Counted from the first letter of the stretch, positions 26,280 through 35,718 are shown. The stretch is DNA of 64,000 nucleotides from an uncultured Bacteroides sp. (GCA_949296575.1 CASFPE010000029.1:1-64000); one strand, 5' to 3'. Notes: generated by a model not told the origin, from the letters alone. Translations and numbers: made by a program.

Positions 26280-26855
26280 TCAGAAGAAGAGGAAGCCCGC
26301 CGCGCCGGCCAGCACGATGAGGAGGACGGGGTTCACCCGCCATCGGGCGGAGGCCGCCAGGGTGGCCAAGAAGATGATGGCGGAGAGGGCGAAGTGCAGG
26401 GGATCGGACGCAGGATGGCCGAAGTTGTCCGCCGTCATCAGCAGCAGGGCGGCGGCGGCCAGCAGGCCCACCACGGCCGGGCGCAGGGCGCGGAACACGG
26501 CCTCCACCATCGGGTGGTGGCGGTACTTCATGAAGAAGCGGCTGATGAGCAGCATCAGGATGAACGAGGGCAGCACCACTGCCCCCGTGGCCACGCACGA
26601 GCCGATGGTGCCCCACAGTTCGCCCGCGTAGCCGGCGTGCTGCACGGCGGTGTATCCTGCATACGTGGCGGCGTTGATGCCGATGGGGCCGGGGGTCATC
26701 TGGCTGATGGCCACCATGTCGGTGAACTCCTGCGCCGTCATCCACCCGTGCCTCGTCACGATTTCGCCCTGTATCATGGAGAGCATGGCGTATCCCCCTC
26801 CGAACCCGAACAGGCCGATTTTGAAGAACGTCCAGAACAGCTGCAGGAATATCAT
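26280..26855 (-). CDS. Chromate transporter family protein, second half
   Basis: A 191-residue membrane protein with one chromate-transporter (CHR) domain of about five or six helices: FFKIGLFGFGGGYAMLSMI, then MTPGPIGINAATYAGY and PSFILMLLISRFF. Half-size CHR proteins work as pairs, and the partner gene overlaps it by four bases (ATGA at 26852-26855). The family exports chromate by exchange with other anions; the true substrate of gut members is not established. The ORF continues upstream into the partner gene in another frame, but the ATG at 26855 starts the domain exactly. Confidence 0.88.
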   Translation of the reverse strand: MIFLQLFWTFFKIGLFGFGGGYAMLSMIQGEIVTRHGWMTAQEFTDMVAISQMTPGPIGINAATYAGYTAVQHAGYAGELWGTIGSCVATGAVVLPSFILMLLISRFFMKYRHHPMVEAVFRALRPAVVGLLAAAALLLMTADNFGHPASDPLHFALSAIIFLATLAASARWRVNPVLLIVLAGAAGFLFF

Positions 26856-27394
26856 CGCCGCCCTCCTTTCCACCGGCCGTAGAGGTAGCCGCCTGTGCCT
26901 GCCGCGATGATGACCCACACGGGCGACACGCCTAACAGCCATATCAGCAGGGCGGCGGCCACGGGAATCCATGCCGTGGCCCACGTGACCTTGGCCGCCT
27001 GCGCCATGCGGAACACCGGGGCGGCTATCAGCGCCACCGTGGCCGGGCGGATGCCTTTGAACACGCGCTCCACCACGGCGTTGTCGCGGAAGTTGTGGAA
27101 GCACATCGCGATGGCCAGGATGACGAGGAACGAGGGCATCACCGCGCCGAGGGCGGTGGCCACGCACCCGCGCACGCCCCGCAGCTTGTAGCCGATGAAG
27201 ATGGCGATGTTCACGGCGAAGATGCCCGGCGCGGTCTGCGCCAAGGCCACGAGGTCGATGTATTCTTCGCGCCCCACCCAGCGGCGGCGGTCCACCACCT
27301 CCCCCTCGATGAGGGGAATCATGGCGTAGCCTCCCCCGAAGGTGAACAGCCCTATCTTGAAGAAGATGCTGAAAAGGCGGATGTAGATGTTCAT
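26852..27394 (-). CDS. Chromate transporter family protein, first half
   Basis: A 180-residue CHR-domain membrane protein: FFKIGLFTFGGGYAMIPLIEGE, QTAPGIFAVNIAIFIGYK and VMPSFLVILAIAMCFH. It pairs with the overlapping downstream gene to make a two-subunit transporter. The ATG at 27394 begins the family domain; the in-frame extension to 27565 would run through a perfect hairpin and the end of purL, and has no protein-like sequence. It follows purL on the same strand after 59 bases. Confidence 0.88.
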   Translation of the reverse strand: MNIYIRLFSIFFKIGLFTFGGGYAMIPLIEGEVVDRRRWVGREEYIDLVALAQTAPGIFAVNIAIFIGYKLRGVRGCVATALGAVMPSFLVILAIAMCFHNFRDNAVVERVFKGIRPATVALIAAPVFRMAQAAKVTWATAWIPVAAALLIWLLGVSPVWVIIAAGTGGYLYGRWKGGRR

Positions 27395-27410
27395 GATGCG
27401 GTGTTCAGGG

Positions 27411-27443
27411 GAAGGGGGCGCCGGACCGTCCGGCGCCCCCTTC
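27411..27443 (-). other. Strong GC hairpin between purL and the chromate transporter genes
   Basis: A 16-bp stem (arm GAAGGGGGCGCCGGAC) with a one-base centre. No T-tract follows on either strand, so intrinsic termination is doubtful. It may reduce readthrough from purL or stabilise an mRNA end. Confidence 0.6.
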
Positions 27444-27453
27444 ACAGGGATGT

Positions 27454-30400
27454 TCATGCTTTCGTATGCTCCTCCACCCATTTGCGGGCGTTGGTGAATG
27501 CTTCTATCCACGGGGTCACTTGGTCGCTGTTCACGCGGCCGGCGGGATAATAGGCGTTCTGCCACGGGAAGATGGCCCTTTCCAAGTGGGGCATGATGGC
27601 CAAGTGGCGGCCGTCGGGGCTGGCCACTGCGGCAGCGGCATAGTCGGAACCGTTCGGGTTGCCGGGGTATTCCTCGTAGCTGTACTTGGCCACGATGTTA
27701 TAGTGGCTTTCGTCGTAAGGCAGGGAGAACTTGCCTTCGCCGTGTGCCACCCAGATGCCTAATTTGCTCCCGCTGAGGCTGCCGAACATCACGCTGCGGT
27801 TCGTGGGGATGGTCACGCCGAGGAAGCGGCTCTCGAACTTGCGGGAGTCGTTGTGCAGCATCTTGGGATGCCGTTCGTCGGCAGGGTAGATGAGGTTCAG
27901 TTCCATCATCAGCTGGCAGCCGTTGCACACGCCGAGCGACAGGGTGTCCTCGCGGGCGTAGAAGCGTTCCAGCGTCTCCTTGGCCTTGGGGTTGAACAGG
28001 AACGCGCCTGCCCATCCCTTTGCGGAGCCCAGCACGTCGGAGTTGGAGAACCCTCCGCAGAACACAATCATGTTCACGTCGTCGAGCGTTTCCCTGCCGC
28101 TCACCAAGTCGGTCATCGTCACGTCCTTCACGTCGAAGCCTGCCAAGTAGAGGGAGTAAGCCATCTCGCGCTCCCCGTTCGTCCCCTTCTCGCGGATGAT
28201 GGCGGCGCGTACGCCGGACGGCGTGCGGCGGTCGGGGCTGATGCCGTATTGCGAAAGCTTGCCGGTGAAGCCGGGCATGAAGGCCAGTTCCACGGGTTGC
28301 TCCTTGTAGTTCTCGAAGCGTTTCTTGGCGCACCCGTTCAGGCTCTGCCGCCGGTCGAGGAGGTAAGAGGTGGAGTACCACACGTTGCGCAGGTGGTCGA
28401 TGCCGAACTGGTAGGTGGCACCGTCCTTTTCCACGAGAATATGGCGTTCTTCCGTGGGGCGGCCTATCTTGGTGAAGCCTATGCCGGCATTTTCCAGGAT
28501 GGCTTTCACTTCCTTCTTGCGCTTGTCCTTCACTTGGACGACGATGCCGGGGTTCTCGGCAAAGAGTATCTTCACCAGGTCGTCTTCCTTTATCTTGTTG
28601 AGGTTGACCTCCAAGCCTCCTTCCGTGTTGGCGAAGCACATCTCTAATAGGGTGGTGATGAGCCCGCCCGCCGAGATGTCATGCCCGGACAGGACAAGCC
28701 CTTTGCGGACGAGTTCCTGCACGGCAAGGAAGGCGTTGCGGAAGTATTCCGCGTCCTGCACGGTCGGCACGTCGTCGCCCACCGTGTTGAGGGCTTGCGC
28801 GAAGGCGGAGCCTCCCAAGCGGAGGCTGTCGAAGCTGAAGTCGATGTGGTAGAGGGTGGTGTGCGGGTCGTTCACCAGCACCTGCGGCACGGTCTTCCGG
28901 ATGTCGGCCACTTCGCCTCCCGCCGACACGATGACCGTCCCCGGGGCGATGACCTTGCTGCCGTCGGGGTATTTCTGTGTCATGGACAGGGAGTCTTTCC
29001 CCGTCGGCACGTTGATTTGCAGGGCGCAGCAGAAGTCGGACAGGGCTTGCACGGCGGCATAGAGGCGTGCGTCTTCCCCTTCCTGCGACCGGCAGGGCCA
29101 CATCCAGTTGGCGGAAAGGGAGATGCTGTTCAATCCCTCGGCGAGGGGCGCCCACACGATGTTGGTCAACGCCTCGGCCACGGACAGGACGGAGCCTGCC
29201 GCCGGATTGGCGAGCGCGGCCTGCGGCGCATGGCCCAAGGAGGTGGCGATGCCTTTCACGCCCCGGTAGTCCAGTGCCACGACCCCGCAGTCGCTGACGG
29301 GCAGCTGGAGTTCGCCGAGGCACTGCTGGCGCGCCACTTTGCCGGTCACGGAGCGGTCCACCTTGTTGGTGAGCCAGTCCTTGCAGGCCACGGCTTCTAA
29401 TTGCAGCACCCGTGCCACGTATTCCTGCAAGTGGGCGGTGTCGTATTCAGGCATTCGGTAGTGGCGTTCCACGGTGCGGTCCTTCATGTAGGTCTTGGGC
29501 GAACTGCCGAACATCTGGTTGACAGCAAGGTCGAAGGGGCGCACGCCGTCGGCTTGCTCGAAGGTGAACCGCCCGTTGCCGGTGGTCTCCCCGACGATGT
29601 ACATCGGCGCCCGTTCGCGTTCGGCGATTTCCCGCACATGCCCGATGGCTTCTTCCTTGATGAGCAGCCCCATGCGCTCCTGGCTTTCGTTGGCGATGAT
29701 TTCTTTGGCCGACAGGGTCTTGTCGCCGATGGGCAGCTTGTCCATGTGGATGAGGCCGCCGTTGTCCTCCACCAACTCTGATAGGCAGTTGACGTGTCCG
29801 GCCGAGCCGTGGTCGTGGATGGAGACGATGGGGTTGGCATCTTCCTCGCAAAGGGCGCGCACCACGTTGTAGGCACGCTTCTGCATCTCGGCGTTGGCGC
29901 GTTGCACGGCGTTCAGTTCGATGCCGCTGCTGTACCGCCCGGTGTCGACGGACGACACGGATCCGCCGCCCAAGCCGATGCGGTAGTTGTCGCCTCCGAG
30001 GACGACGATTTTGTTGCCCGTCTGCGGCTTCTCTTTCAGGCAGTCGCGGCGTGTGCCGTAGCCCACGCCTCCGGCCAGCATGATGACCTTGTCGTAGCCG
30101 TAGGCGGTGTCGTCCTTGCTCTCCTGATGCTCGAAGGTGAGCAAGGAGCCGCAGATGAGGGGCTGCCCGAACTTGTTGCCGAAGTCGGATGCGCCGTTGG
30201 ATGCCTTGATGAGTATCTGCTCGGGTGTCTGGTAGAGCCATTTGCGCACGGGCAGGATGTCTTCCCACTCGCGCCCTTCCTCGGTGCGGGGGTAGGAGGT
30301 CATGTAGACGGCGGTGCCGGCGATGGGCATGGAGCCTTTCCCGCCTCCCATGCGGTCGCGTATCTCCCCGCCGGTGCCGGTGGACGCCCCGTTGAAGGGT

Positions 30401-31167
30401 TCCACGGTGGTGGGGAAGTTGTGCGTCTCGGCCTTGAGCGAGATGACGCTTTCCACGTCCTTGGCTTGGAAGTAGTCGGGGCGGGCGTGGTCGGCGGGCG
30501 CGAACTGCTCGATGACGGGGCCTTGCGCGAAGGCCACGTTGTCCTTGTAGGCCGATATGATTTTGTTGGGGTGTTCGGCGGTGGTTTTCTTGATGAGTTG
30601 GAAGAGGGAGGAGGGCATCTCCTTGCCGTCGATGATGAATGTCCCGCCGAATATCTTGTGGCGGCAGTGTTCGGAGTTGATTTGCGCGAAGCCGAACACC
30701 TCGCTGTCGGTGAGCTGGCGGCCAAGGTCGTTCTTCACCTTCTTCAGGTAGTCGATTTCCTCCTTGGAGAGGGCGAGGCCCTCCTGCTCGTTGTAGGCTT
30801 CAAGGTCTTCTATATATATAATAGGTGCGGGCTGGCGGTCGGTGGTGAAGATGTCCTGCCCCAGGCCGTCGTACATGCGTTGCAGCATGGGGTCGTGTTC
30901 CGCGTCGGGGCCTTCGGCGGGGAAGTATTCTTCGATGCGGGTGATGCCTTCCAAGCCCATGTTCTGCGTGATTTCCACGGCGTTGGTACTCCACGGGGTG
31001 ACCATTTCCCTGCGGGGGCCTATGAAGTAACCGCTCAGGCGGTCGCCGGGTTCCGGGCGGGCTTCGCTGAACAGCCAGCACAGTTTCCCGGTTTCGTCCT
31101 GTGAGAGGGCGCGGGCGGTTTCCACTGCCACGACGCTTTGCGATGGGGTTCTGAAAAATAGAATCAT
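27454..31167 (-). CDS. purL: Phosphoribosylformylglycinamidine synthase (large, single-chain)
   Basis: A 1237-residue enzyme of purine synthesis that converts FGAR, glutamine and ATP to FGAM. It is the single-chain form: an N-terminal PurS-like part, a linker, two AIR-synthase-like ATP domains (LKAETHNFPTTVEPFNGAST, DRMGGGKGSMPIAG, IVSIHDHGSAGHVNCLSELV) and a C-terminal glutaminase with the nucleophile Cys in LGVCNGCQLMMEL and HGEGKF. The ATG at 31167 starts the conserved sequence (MILFFRTPSQSVVAVET); the open frame to 31584 runs through a repeat array and is rejected. A minus-strand TATTTTTG element at 31201-31208 is a likely promoter box. Confidence 0.96.
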   Translation of the reverse strand: MILFFRTPSQSVVAVETARALSQDETGKLCWLFSEARPEPGDRLSGYFIGPRREMVTPWSTNAVEITQNMGLEGITRIEEYFPAEGPDAEHDPMLQRMYDGLGQDIFTTDRQPAPIIYIEDLEAYNEQEGLALSKEEIDYLKKVKNDLGRQLTDSEVFGFAQINSEHCRHKIFGGTFIIDGKEMPSSLFQLIKKTTAEHPNKIISAYKDNVAFAQGPVIEQFAPADHARPDYFQAKDVESVISLKAETHNFPTTVEPFNGASTGTGGEIRDRMGGGKGSMPIAGTAVYMTSYPRTEEGREWEDILPVRKWLYQTPEQILIKASNGASDFGNKFGQPLICGSLLTFEHQESKDDTAYGYDKVIMLAGGVGYGTRRDCLKEKPQTGNKIVVLGGDNYRIGLGGGSVSSVDTGRYSSGIELNAVQRANAEMQKRAYNVVRALCEEDANPIVSIHDHGSAGHVNCLSELVEDNGGLIHMDKLPIGDKTLSAKEIIANESQERMGLLIKEEAIGHVREIAERERAPMYIVGETTGNGRFTFEQADGVRPFDLAVNQMFGSSPKTYMKDRTVERHYRMPEYDTAHLQEYVARVLQLEAVACKDWLTNKVDRSVTGKVARQQCLGELQLPVSDCGVVALDYRGVKGIATSLGHAPQAALANPAAGSVLSVAEALTNIVWAPLAEGLNSISLSANWMWPCRSQEGEDARLYAAVQALSDFCCALQINVPTGKDSLSMTQKYPDGSKVIAPGTVIVSAGGEVADIRKTVPQVLVNDPHTTLYHIDFSFDSLRLGGSAFAQALNTVGDDVPTVQDAEYFRNAFLAVQELVRKGLVLSGHDISAGGLITTLLEMCFANTEGGLEVNLNKIKEDDLVKILFAENPGIVVQVKDKRKKEVKAILENAGIGFTKIGRPTEERHILVEKDGATYQFGIDHLRNVWYSTSYLLDRRQSLNGCAKKRFENYKEQPVELAFMPGFTGKLSQYGISPDRRTPSGVRAAIIREKGTNGEREMAYSLYLAGFDVKDVTMTDLVSGRETLDDVNMIVFCGGFSNSDVLGSAKGWAGAFLFNPKAKETLERFYAREDTLSLGVCNGCQLMMELNLIYPADERHPKMLHNDSRKFESRFLGVTIPTNRSVMFGSLSGSKLGIWVAHGEGKFSLPYDESHYNIVAKYSYEEYPGNPNGSDYAAAAVASPDGRHLAIMPHLERAIFPWQNAYYPAGRVNSDQVTPWIEAFTNARKWVEEHTKA

Positions 31168-31499
31168 AAGTCTGTCTTTTATCGGGATTACAATTGCCTG
31201 CAAAAATAGGCAAAAGCCGCTTCTTGCGGAAATAGTTGGGCGGAAAAATGCCTTCCGCACCGTTCCTTTTTGCGCGGGAGGGGGAAGGGACTTCCCGTTT
31301 CCCGCCTCTTGCCTCATTGCATCCATGCGCCTGATGGCAGTAAGAATGCATGACATGTTTGCCTGCCTGCTCCCGATGGGAAGATGCCCGGCGGGTTCTC
31401 TGTTTTTCCACTTGTTGACAGGCTGGCTTGTCGCCTTGGCCGTCAGGACACCGCTCGGAATCTGCTCTACAGACCCTTGTGGAGGGGGTGAAAACACCT

Positions 31500-31670
31500 C
31501 GCGCATGGTACCCCCGACACCACGCGCATGGTCACCCTTACACCATGCGCATGGTATCCCAACCACCTTGCGCATGGTATGCACCCCACCTTGCGCGTGG
31601 TGTGCGCCTCCCCATGCGCATGGCCTGCAGATGGCCTCCTGCGTGGGGTGCAGCGCACTGTGCGCGTGGT
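31500..31670. repeat. Eight-unit 23-bp tandem array with palindromic cores
   Basis: Units begin at 31500, 31523, 31546, 31569, 31592, 31615, 31640 and 31661. The first six starts are exactly 23 bases apart and the last two steps are 25 and 21. Each unit opens with (C/T)GCGCATGGT; with the end of the preceding unit this forms ACCATGCGCATGGT, a 14-bp perfect palindrome in the best cases. About nine variable bases lie between cores. The array occupies the 772-base gap between purL and the divergent lipoprotein gene. The rest of the gap holds their promoters; otherwise I see nothing in it. Confidence 0.85.
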
Positions 31671-31851
31671 AAATAGTTCATACATCGCAAGGCCTGCAGC
31701 GGGAGGTGCTGAAAGTGACGAGATAACCTCACGCTGGCTTACGGGAAGGGGCGCGGCAAGGGTTGCGCTCCCCTTTCGCAATCCCGGCCGCCCTCTATCG
31801 GCTCTCTGCCGGGGCGGTGGCGGGATGCGGAGCAACAAATGGCGCATATTG

Positions 31852-31882
31852 TTTGGGCTTAAAGAAAAATAGGTTATATTTG
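31852..31882 (+). promoter_or_regulatory. Bacteroides-type promoter
   Basis: TTTG at 31852-31855, a 19-base spacer and TATATTTG at 31875-31882 match the consensus exactly. The lipoprotein gene starts 58 bases downstream. Confidence 0.75.
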
Positions 31883-31939
31883 CCACCGAATAGAAACGTT
31901 CCTGTTTGAGGATTTATAAACACGATTAATAGATACCAC

Positions 31940-33868
31940 ATGAAGATTGAGACATTAAGGAAATGCACCGCAGGGTGCGTGTGCGTGTCGTTCTTGCTGC
32001 TTGCGTCCTGCGTGGACGAAGCCTACGACCTGGGCAAGGACTTGGATTTGACGATACAGGTAGGGGGCGACCTCCGTCTCCCCGGCTGCAACACGGAGGA
32101 AATCACTTTGAAAGACTTGTTCGACCTTGACGAGGACGACCCGGACAACGTGATAAAGGCGGATGCCGCCGGGTTCTACTCGCTGCGCAAGTCGGGCGAA
32201 GGCTCCGACTCGGAAATTGACATCCGCAAGGTGGAAGTGGAGGACGTGGAAGCGATGGACGCGGAGTCGGAATTGCACTTCATGAAGCAAGAGTTGGACT
32301 ATGCCGGACGTGCCGAGAGCTATATCGATGAAGACAAGTCGCACTTCGAGTTCTCCAACGAGGAGGTCACCAAGGACCTCGTGTCCATCACTTGGGCAAG
32401 GCCGGAAGCCGACATCCCGGTCACCATCCGCCTGTTCTTCGACCATGAGACGAACGAAGTGCCTGTGCTGCACCTGATGGACGACATCACGATGTACGTC
32501 CCCACTTTCCTTGAATTGGAAGTGGACGAGGCAAGGCTTCCCGCCGACGAGCGCGGCGACTACGAAGTGCGGCCTCTCGATGCTTCCGACCCCGCCGCCT
32601 ACCAAGGCCGTTACCAGAAGCTCGTGTTCCATGCGGAGAAGTCCGTGCGCCACGGCAGCACGCTTGAGATACCCCTTTCCATCAGCCGCCTCCTGTTCAC
32701 CGAGATGGTGGAAGGGCAGGGGCTGATTCTCCACCCGGAACTGGAATACAATGAACTTTTCGTGAGCGACGACATCATCATCAGCGGCACGGCTTACTTG
32801 CTGGCCAGCGACTTCCCGGATTCCATCGCCCCGGCAGACGACGTGCAGATGGTGCTTTCCACCAGCATCAGGTTCGGCGAGGAGGCTTCTGCCGTGAAGT
32901 TCACCATCGCGAGCGCCCAAGGTGTCATAGACCCGGAGATAGACGTGACGGTGGACCCCGTGGGCTTCGACAACCTGCCTGACTTCCTGGAGGACGATGA
33001 CGTGCGGATTGACTTGGAGAACCCCCAAATCCTGCTCACCGTGGCCAACACTGCCCCGGTGGACGTGAACATCTACGGCGACCTCGTGGCAAGGCGCGGC
33101 AATGAGACGGTGCGCGTCGGCATCGGCAAAGGCCCGGACGGCGACGCGCTGCACGCCACGGAGCCGATTCTCATCCGGGGCAACGCCACCACCACCATCT
33201 GCCTCTCCCGCCAAGGGACGGGCGCGCCGGAGGGCGGCGTGAACGTCAAGGTGGAGAACCTCAACGACCTTATCGAGCGCATCCCCGACGAGATATCCAT
33301 GGAGAACATCACGGCCAAAGTGCCTCAGCAGGAATACGAGTTCGACTTGGGGACTACCTATTACGTGTCCACCTCCTATGACGTGGATGCCCCCCTGTCG
33401 TTCGGCCCCGGCACTGAAATCGCTTACAAGGACACGGTGGACAACTGGAACGGCGACATCAACGAGTATGACGTGGACATCAAGAAGCTGACCGTCACGA
33501 TGGATGCCATCAACAAGATACCTTTGAATCTGGAACTTTCCGTGCTGCCCATCGACGTGGACGGCAACGTGATGCCCGGCGACGAGGTGAAGGTGACGGT
33601 GCCGGAACGCATCCTGCCGGGCAACGGCTTGGAGGGCGACCCGGACGGCGGCACGCTGACTTCTGTGGCTGTGGAGATGGAGACCTTGGAGGAGGGTGCC
33701 TTGCGGCGGCTGGACGGCATCGTGTTCGACGTGCGTGCCAACAACCGCGACGATGCGGACTACCAGAACGTCCCGCTGAACGAGAACCAGACCTTGAAGT
33801 TGGACAACATCCGCATCCGCATACCGGGAGGAGTGAAATTGGACTTGAATGATAAAGATGATGAATAA
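31940..33868 (+). CDS. Large acidic lipoprotein of unknown function
   Basis: A 642-residue predicted lipoprotein (signal peptide MKIETLRKCTAGCVCVSFLL, lipobox LLASC). The mature protein is strongly acidic (DLFDLDEDDPDN) and rich in beta-strand patterns; several segments end in short immunoglobulin-like stretches (ADIPVTIRLFFDHETNEVPV, VSVPRF-like motifs are absent). I recognise no catalytic domain. The last codons overlap possible starts of the following DUF5723 gene, so the two are translationally linked. The context suggests an envelope pair, perhaps a surface lipoprotein with its barrel partner; this is inference. Confidence 0.75.
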   Translation: MKIETLRKCTAGCVCVSFLLLASCVDEAYDLGKDLDLTIQVGGDLRLPGCNTEEITLKDLFDLDEDDPDNVIKADAAGFYSLRKSGEGSDSEIDIRKVEVEDVEAMDAESELHFMKQELDYAGRAESYIDEDKSHFEFSNEEVTKDLVSITWARPEADIPVTIRLFFDHETNEVPVLHLMDDITMYVPTFLELEVDEARLPADERGDYEVRPLDASDPAAYQGRYQKLVFHAEKSVRHGSTLEIPLSISRLLFTEMVEGQGLILHPELEYNELFVSDDIIISGTAYLLASDFPDSIAPADDVQMVLSTSIRFGEEASAVKFTIASAQGVIDPEIDVTVDPVGFDNLPDFLEDDDVRIDLENPQILLTVANTAPVDVNIYGDLVARRGNETVRVGIGKGPDGDALHATEPILIRGNATTTICLSRQGTGAPEGGVNVKVENLNDLIERIPDEISMENITAKVPQQEYEFDLGTTYYVSTSYDVDAPLSFGPGTEIAYKDTVDNWNGDINEYDVDIKKLTVTMDAINKIPLNLELSVLPIDVDGNVMPGDEVKVTVPERILPGNGLEGDPDGGTLTSVAVEMETLEEGALRRLDGIVFDVRANNRDDADYQNVPLNENQTLKLDNIRIRIPGGVKLDLNDKDDE

Positions 33869-33881
33869 AACAGCAACGACA

Positions 33882-35333
33882 ATGATACAGAGAATCAAAT
33901 ATACCGCAGCGGCGCTCGTCGCATCGCTTGCCTTGTTGGAAGGCAATGCCCAGACCCTCCGTTCCTCTTACTTCTTGGACGGTTCGGTACACCGCCACGA
34001 ATTGAACCCCGCCTTCATGGGCGAACGCAACTATGTGAGCTTCCCCGTCTTGGGTGGCTTGAATCTCGGCGTGCAGGGCAATATGGGTCTTTCCAACTTC
34101 ATTTATAGGTTGAACGACCCGGCTTCGTCTTATGAACTGACCTCTTTCATGAGCCCCACTGTCTCCAGTTCTGAGTTTCTTGGCGGTTTGAAAGACAATA
34201 ACAGCATCGACTTGAACTTGAGCATGCCTGTGTTCTCGTTCGGCTTCCATAAGTGGGGAGGTTTCAACACGTTCGGCGTGAACCTGCGTGTGAACTCCAG
34301 CGTCAACCTTCCCTACGACCTGTTTGCTTTCATGAAGAACATGCAGCAGGACGGCACTACCCATTACAACTTGAAGAACCTCGGCGTGCGGGCCAATGCG
34401 TATGCCGAAATCGCTTTCGGCCATTCGCGGGAGATTATGGAGAATCTGACCGTCGGCGCGAAGCTGAAAGTGCTGCTCGGCGCGGGCAATGTGGATGCTT
34501 ATGTCAACAATGCCGACATCACGCTGGCTGACGACCGTTGGTCGATGTCCTTGGACGCGCAGGGAGACCTCTCCGTGAAAGGCATGGTCTTGAAGACAGA
34601 CCCGGCCGACGCGCAAGGCCGCCGCGAGGTGACGGGCGTGGAGATGGACGGCTTCTCCCCGATAGCAGGCACGGGCTTCGGCATCGACTTGGGGGCGGTG
34701 TACGACATGGACGAATTTGTGGAAGGGTTAACCGTTTCTGCTTCCCTGCTCGACTTGGGCTTCATCTCTTGGAAAGAGACGCATCGGATAGCCAACGACG
34801 GCAGCACGCCTTTCGTGTTCGACGGGTTCACGGACATCGTGGTCAACGACGGGGATGCCGACAACAGCTTGGACAACCAGTTCGACCGTTTGTCGGATGA
34901 CTTGGAGGGGATGGTGAAGTTTTATGACGGCGGGATGGCATCGAAGCGCACTACTGCCTTGAACGCGGTGTTGAACATCGGCGCGGAATACGAGTTGCCT
35001 TGGTATCGCAACCTGACGTTCGGTTTCCTGATGACTTCCCGTTTCAACAAGCCTTACACGTGGACCGAAGGCCGTTTTTATGCCAACGTGGCGCCGTTGG
35101 GCTGGCTGGACCTTTCCGTCAACTACGCAGCCTCCCGTTTCGGCTCGTCGATGGGCTGCATGCTGAACTTCCATCCCAAGGGCTTCAACTTCTTCATCGG
35201 GTCGGACAACATCCCGTTCAAGGTGAACCCGCAGTTCATCCCGCTTCACAACATGAACGCGAATGTGTGCTTGGGCATCAACTTCACGTTTGGCAAGAAG
35301 CATTGTTTCGGCGGAAAGCAGGAACAATCGTAG
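33882..35333 (+). CDS. DUF5723-family outer membrane protein
   Basis: About 483 residues from the ATG at 33882, which gives a good signal peptide (MIQRIKYTAAALVASLALLE, cleavage near GNAQ). In-frame ATGs at 33849, 33858 and 33861 would overlap the upstream gene. The body (FLDGSVHRHELNPAFMGERN, GFNTFGVNLRVNSSVNLPYD) is typical of DUF5723 proteins, which look like FadL/PorV-type beta barrels. The C-terminus ends in INFTFGKKHCFGGKQEQS, so the last barrel strand is followed by a short tail. Function unknown. Confidence 0.78.
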   Translation: MIQRIKYTAAALVASLALLEGNAQTLRSSYFLDGSVHRHELNPAFMGERNYVSFPVLGGLNLGVQGNMGLSNFIYRLNDPASSYELTSFMSPTVSSSEFLGGLKDNNSIDLNLSMPVFSFGFHKWGGFNTFGVNLRVNSSVNLPYDLFAFMKNMQQDGTTHYNLKNLGVRANAYAEIAFGHSREIMENLTVGAKLKVLLGAGNVDAYVNNADITLADDRWSMSLDAQGDLSVKGMVLKTDPADAQGRREVTGVEMDGFSPIAGTGFGIDLGAVYDMDEFVEGLTVSASLLDLGFISWKETHRIANDGSTPFVFDGFTDIVVNDGDADNSLDNQFDRLSDDLEGMVKFYDGGMASKRTTALNAVLNIGAEYELPWYRNLTFGFLMTSRFNKPYTWTEGRFYANVAPLGWLDLSVNYAASRFGSSMGCMLNFHPKGFNFFIGSDNIPFKVNPQFIPLHNMNANVCLGINFTFGKKHCFGGKQEQS

Positions 35334-35361
35334 CGTCTTCTTGTCAGGAAAGCATATGGAA

Positions 35362-35395
35362 AAGGAATGCCGGACTACCCGGCATTCCTTTTTTT
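35362..35395 (+). terminator. Intrinsic terminator after the DUF5723 gene
   Basis: AAGGAATGCCGG pairs with CCGGCATTCCTT around ACTAC, followed by a T-run to 35395. The intergenic repeat starts four bases later. Confidence 0.88.
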
Positions 35396-35398
35396 GCG

Positions 35399-35627
35399 CA
35401 TGCCGCCATGTTTTCCAGTCCACGCGGGTGGAAACTTCCGTCCACGCGAGTTGGAACTTCTGCCGCCGTCGTCATTTGCACAGTTGTCGACGGCATTTGT
35501 GCAGACGACATCGGCAATTGTACAGATGGCGGCGGCAACAGAAGAATTCATGCGGTTGGCTGGAAGTTCCCATGCGGGCAAGCCGGAGTTTTCATGCGAT
35601 TGAACGGGATTTCCCATGCGGGTAGCC
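35399..35627 (+). repeat. Intergenic repeat element, copy A (229 bp)
   Basis: This noncoding element is a clear homologue of 47054-47260 in the same orientation. It begins CATGCCGCCATGTTTTCC and ends CCCATGCGGG with a short tail. It contains sub-repeats of about 22 bases built on CATGCGGG-n-GGA-n-TTTCC and three 21-base units around TTGCACA/TTGTGCA/TTGTACA. Relative to copy B it has one additional 22-base unit (CACGCGGGTGGAAACTTCC region), which accounts exactly for the length difference. It lies upstream of susC in a 425-base gap whose other contents are a terminator and a -7 box. Confidence 0.85.
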
Positions 35628-35718
35628 AGCGGATGGGTGCGGCGGCGCTTTTTCATTGTGCCGTTCAAATTTGCTATCATTTGCAACATTCGTGATATGG
35701 CTGGCGGGTTGTACGCCC

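Noticed and set aside
26280..27167. Fused 295-residue chromate transporter
   Set aside because: The upstream part is the partner gene read in the wrong frame; the ATGA overlap at 26852-26855 explains two separate genes.
27411..27443. Intrinsic terminator of purL
   Set aside because: The stem is strong but there is no T-tract on the minus strand, so I list it only as a hairpin.
29794..31104. 436-residue plus-strand open frame opposite purL
   Set aside because: No domain or start signals; purL motifs are continuous on the minus strand.
31168..31584. N-terminal extension of purL to 31584
   Set aside because: It would translate the 23-bp repeat array, has low-quality sequence, and PurL normally starts at the ATG at 31167.
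31500..31670. CRISPR-like array
   Set aside because: Repeats of about 14 bp with spacers of about 9 bp are far too short, the repeats are degenerate, and there are no cas genes in the window.
31955..33946. 663-residue minus-strand open frame opposite the acidic lipoprotein gene
   Set aside because: Its His/Val-rich sequence is what the reverse of a GC-rich acidic gene gives; the plus strand has a promoter, signal peptide and lipobox.
35399..35627. Short open frames within the repeat element
   Set aside because: Several overlapping frames stay open only because the repeat has few stops; copy B does not keep the same frame given its 22-base indel.
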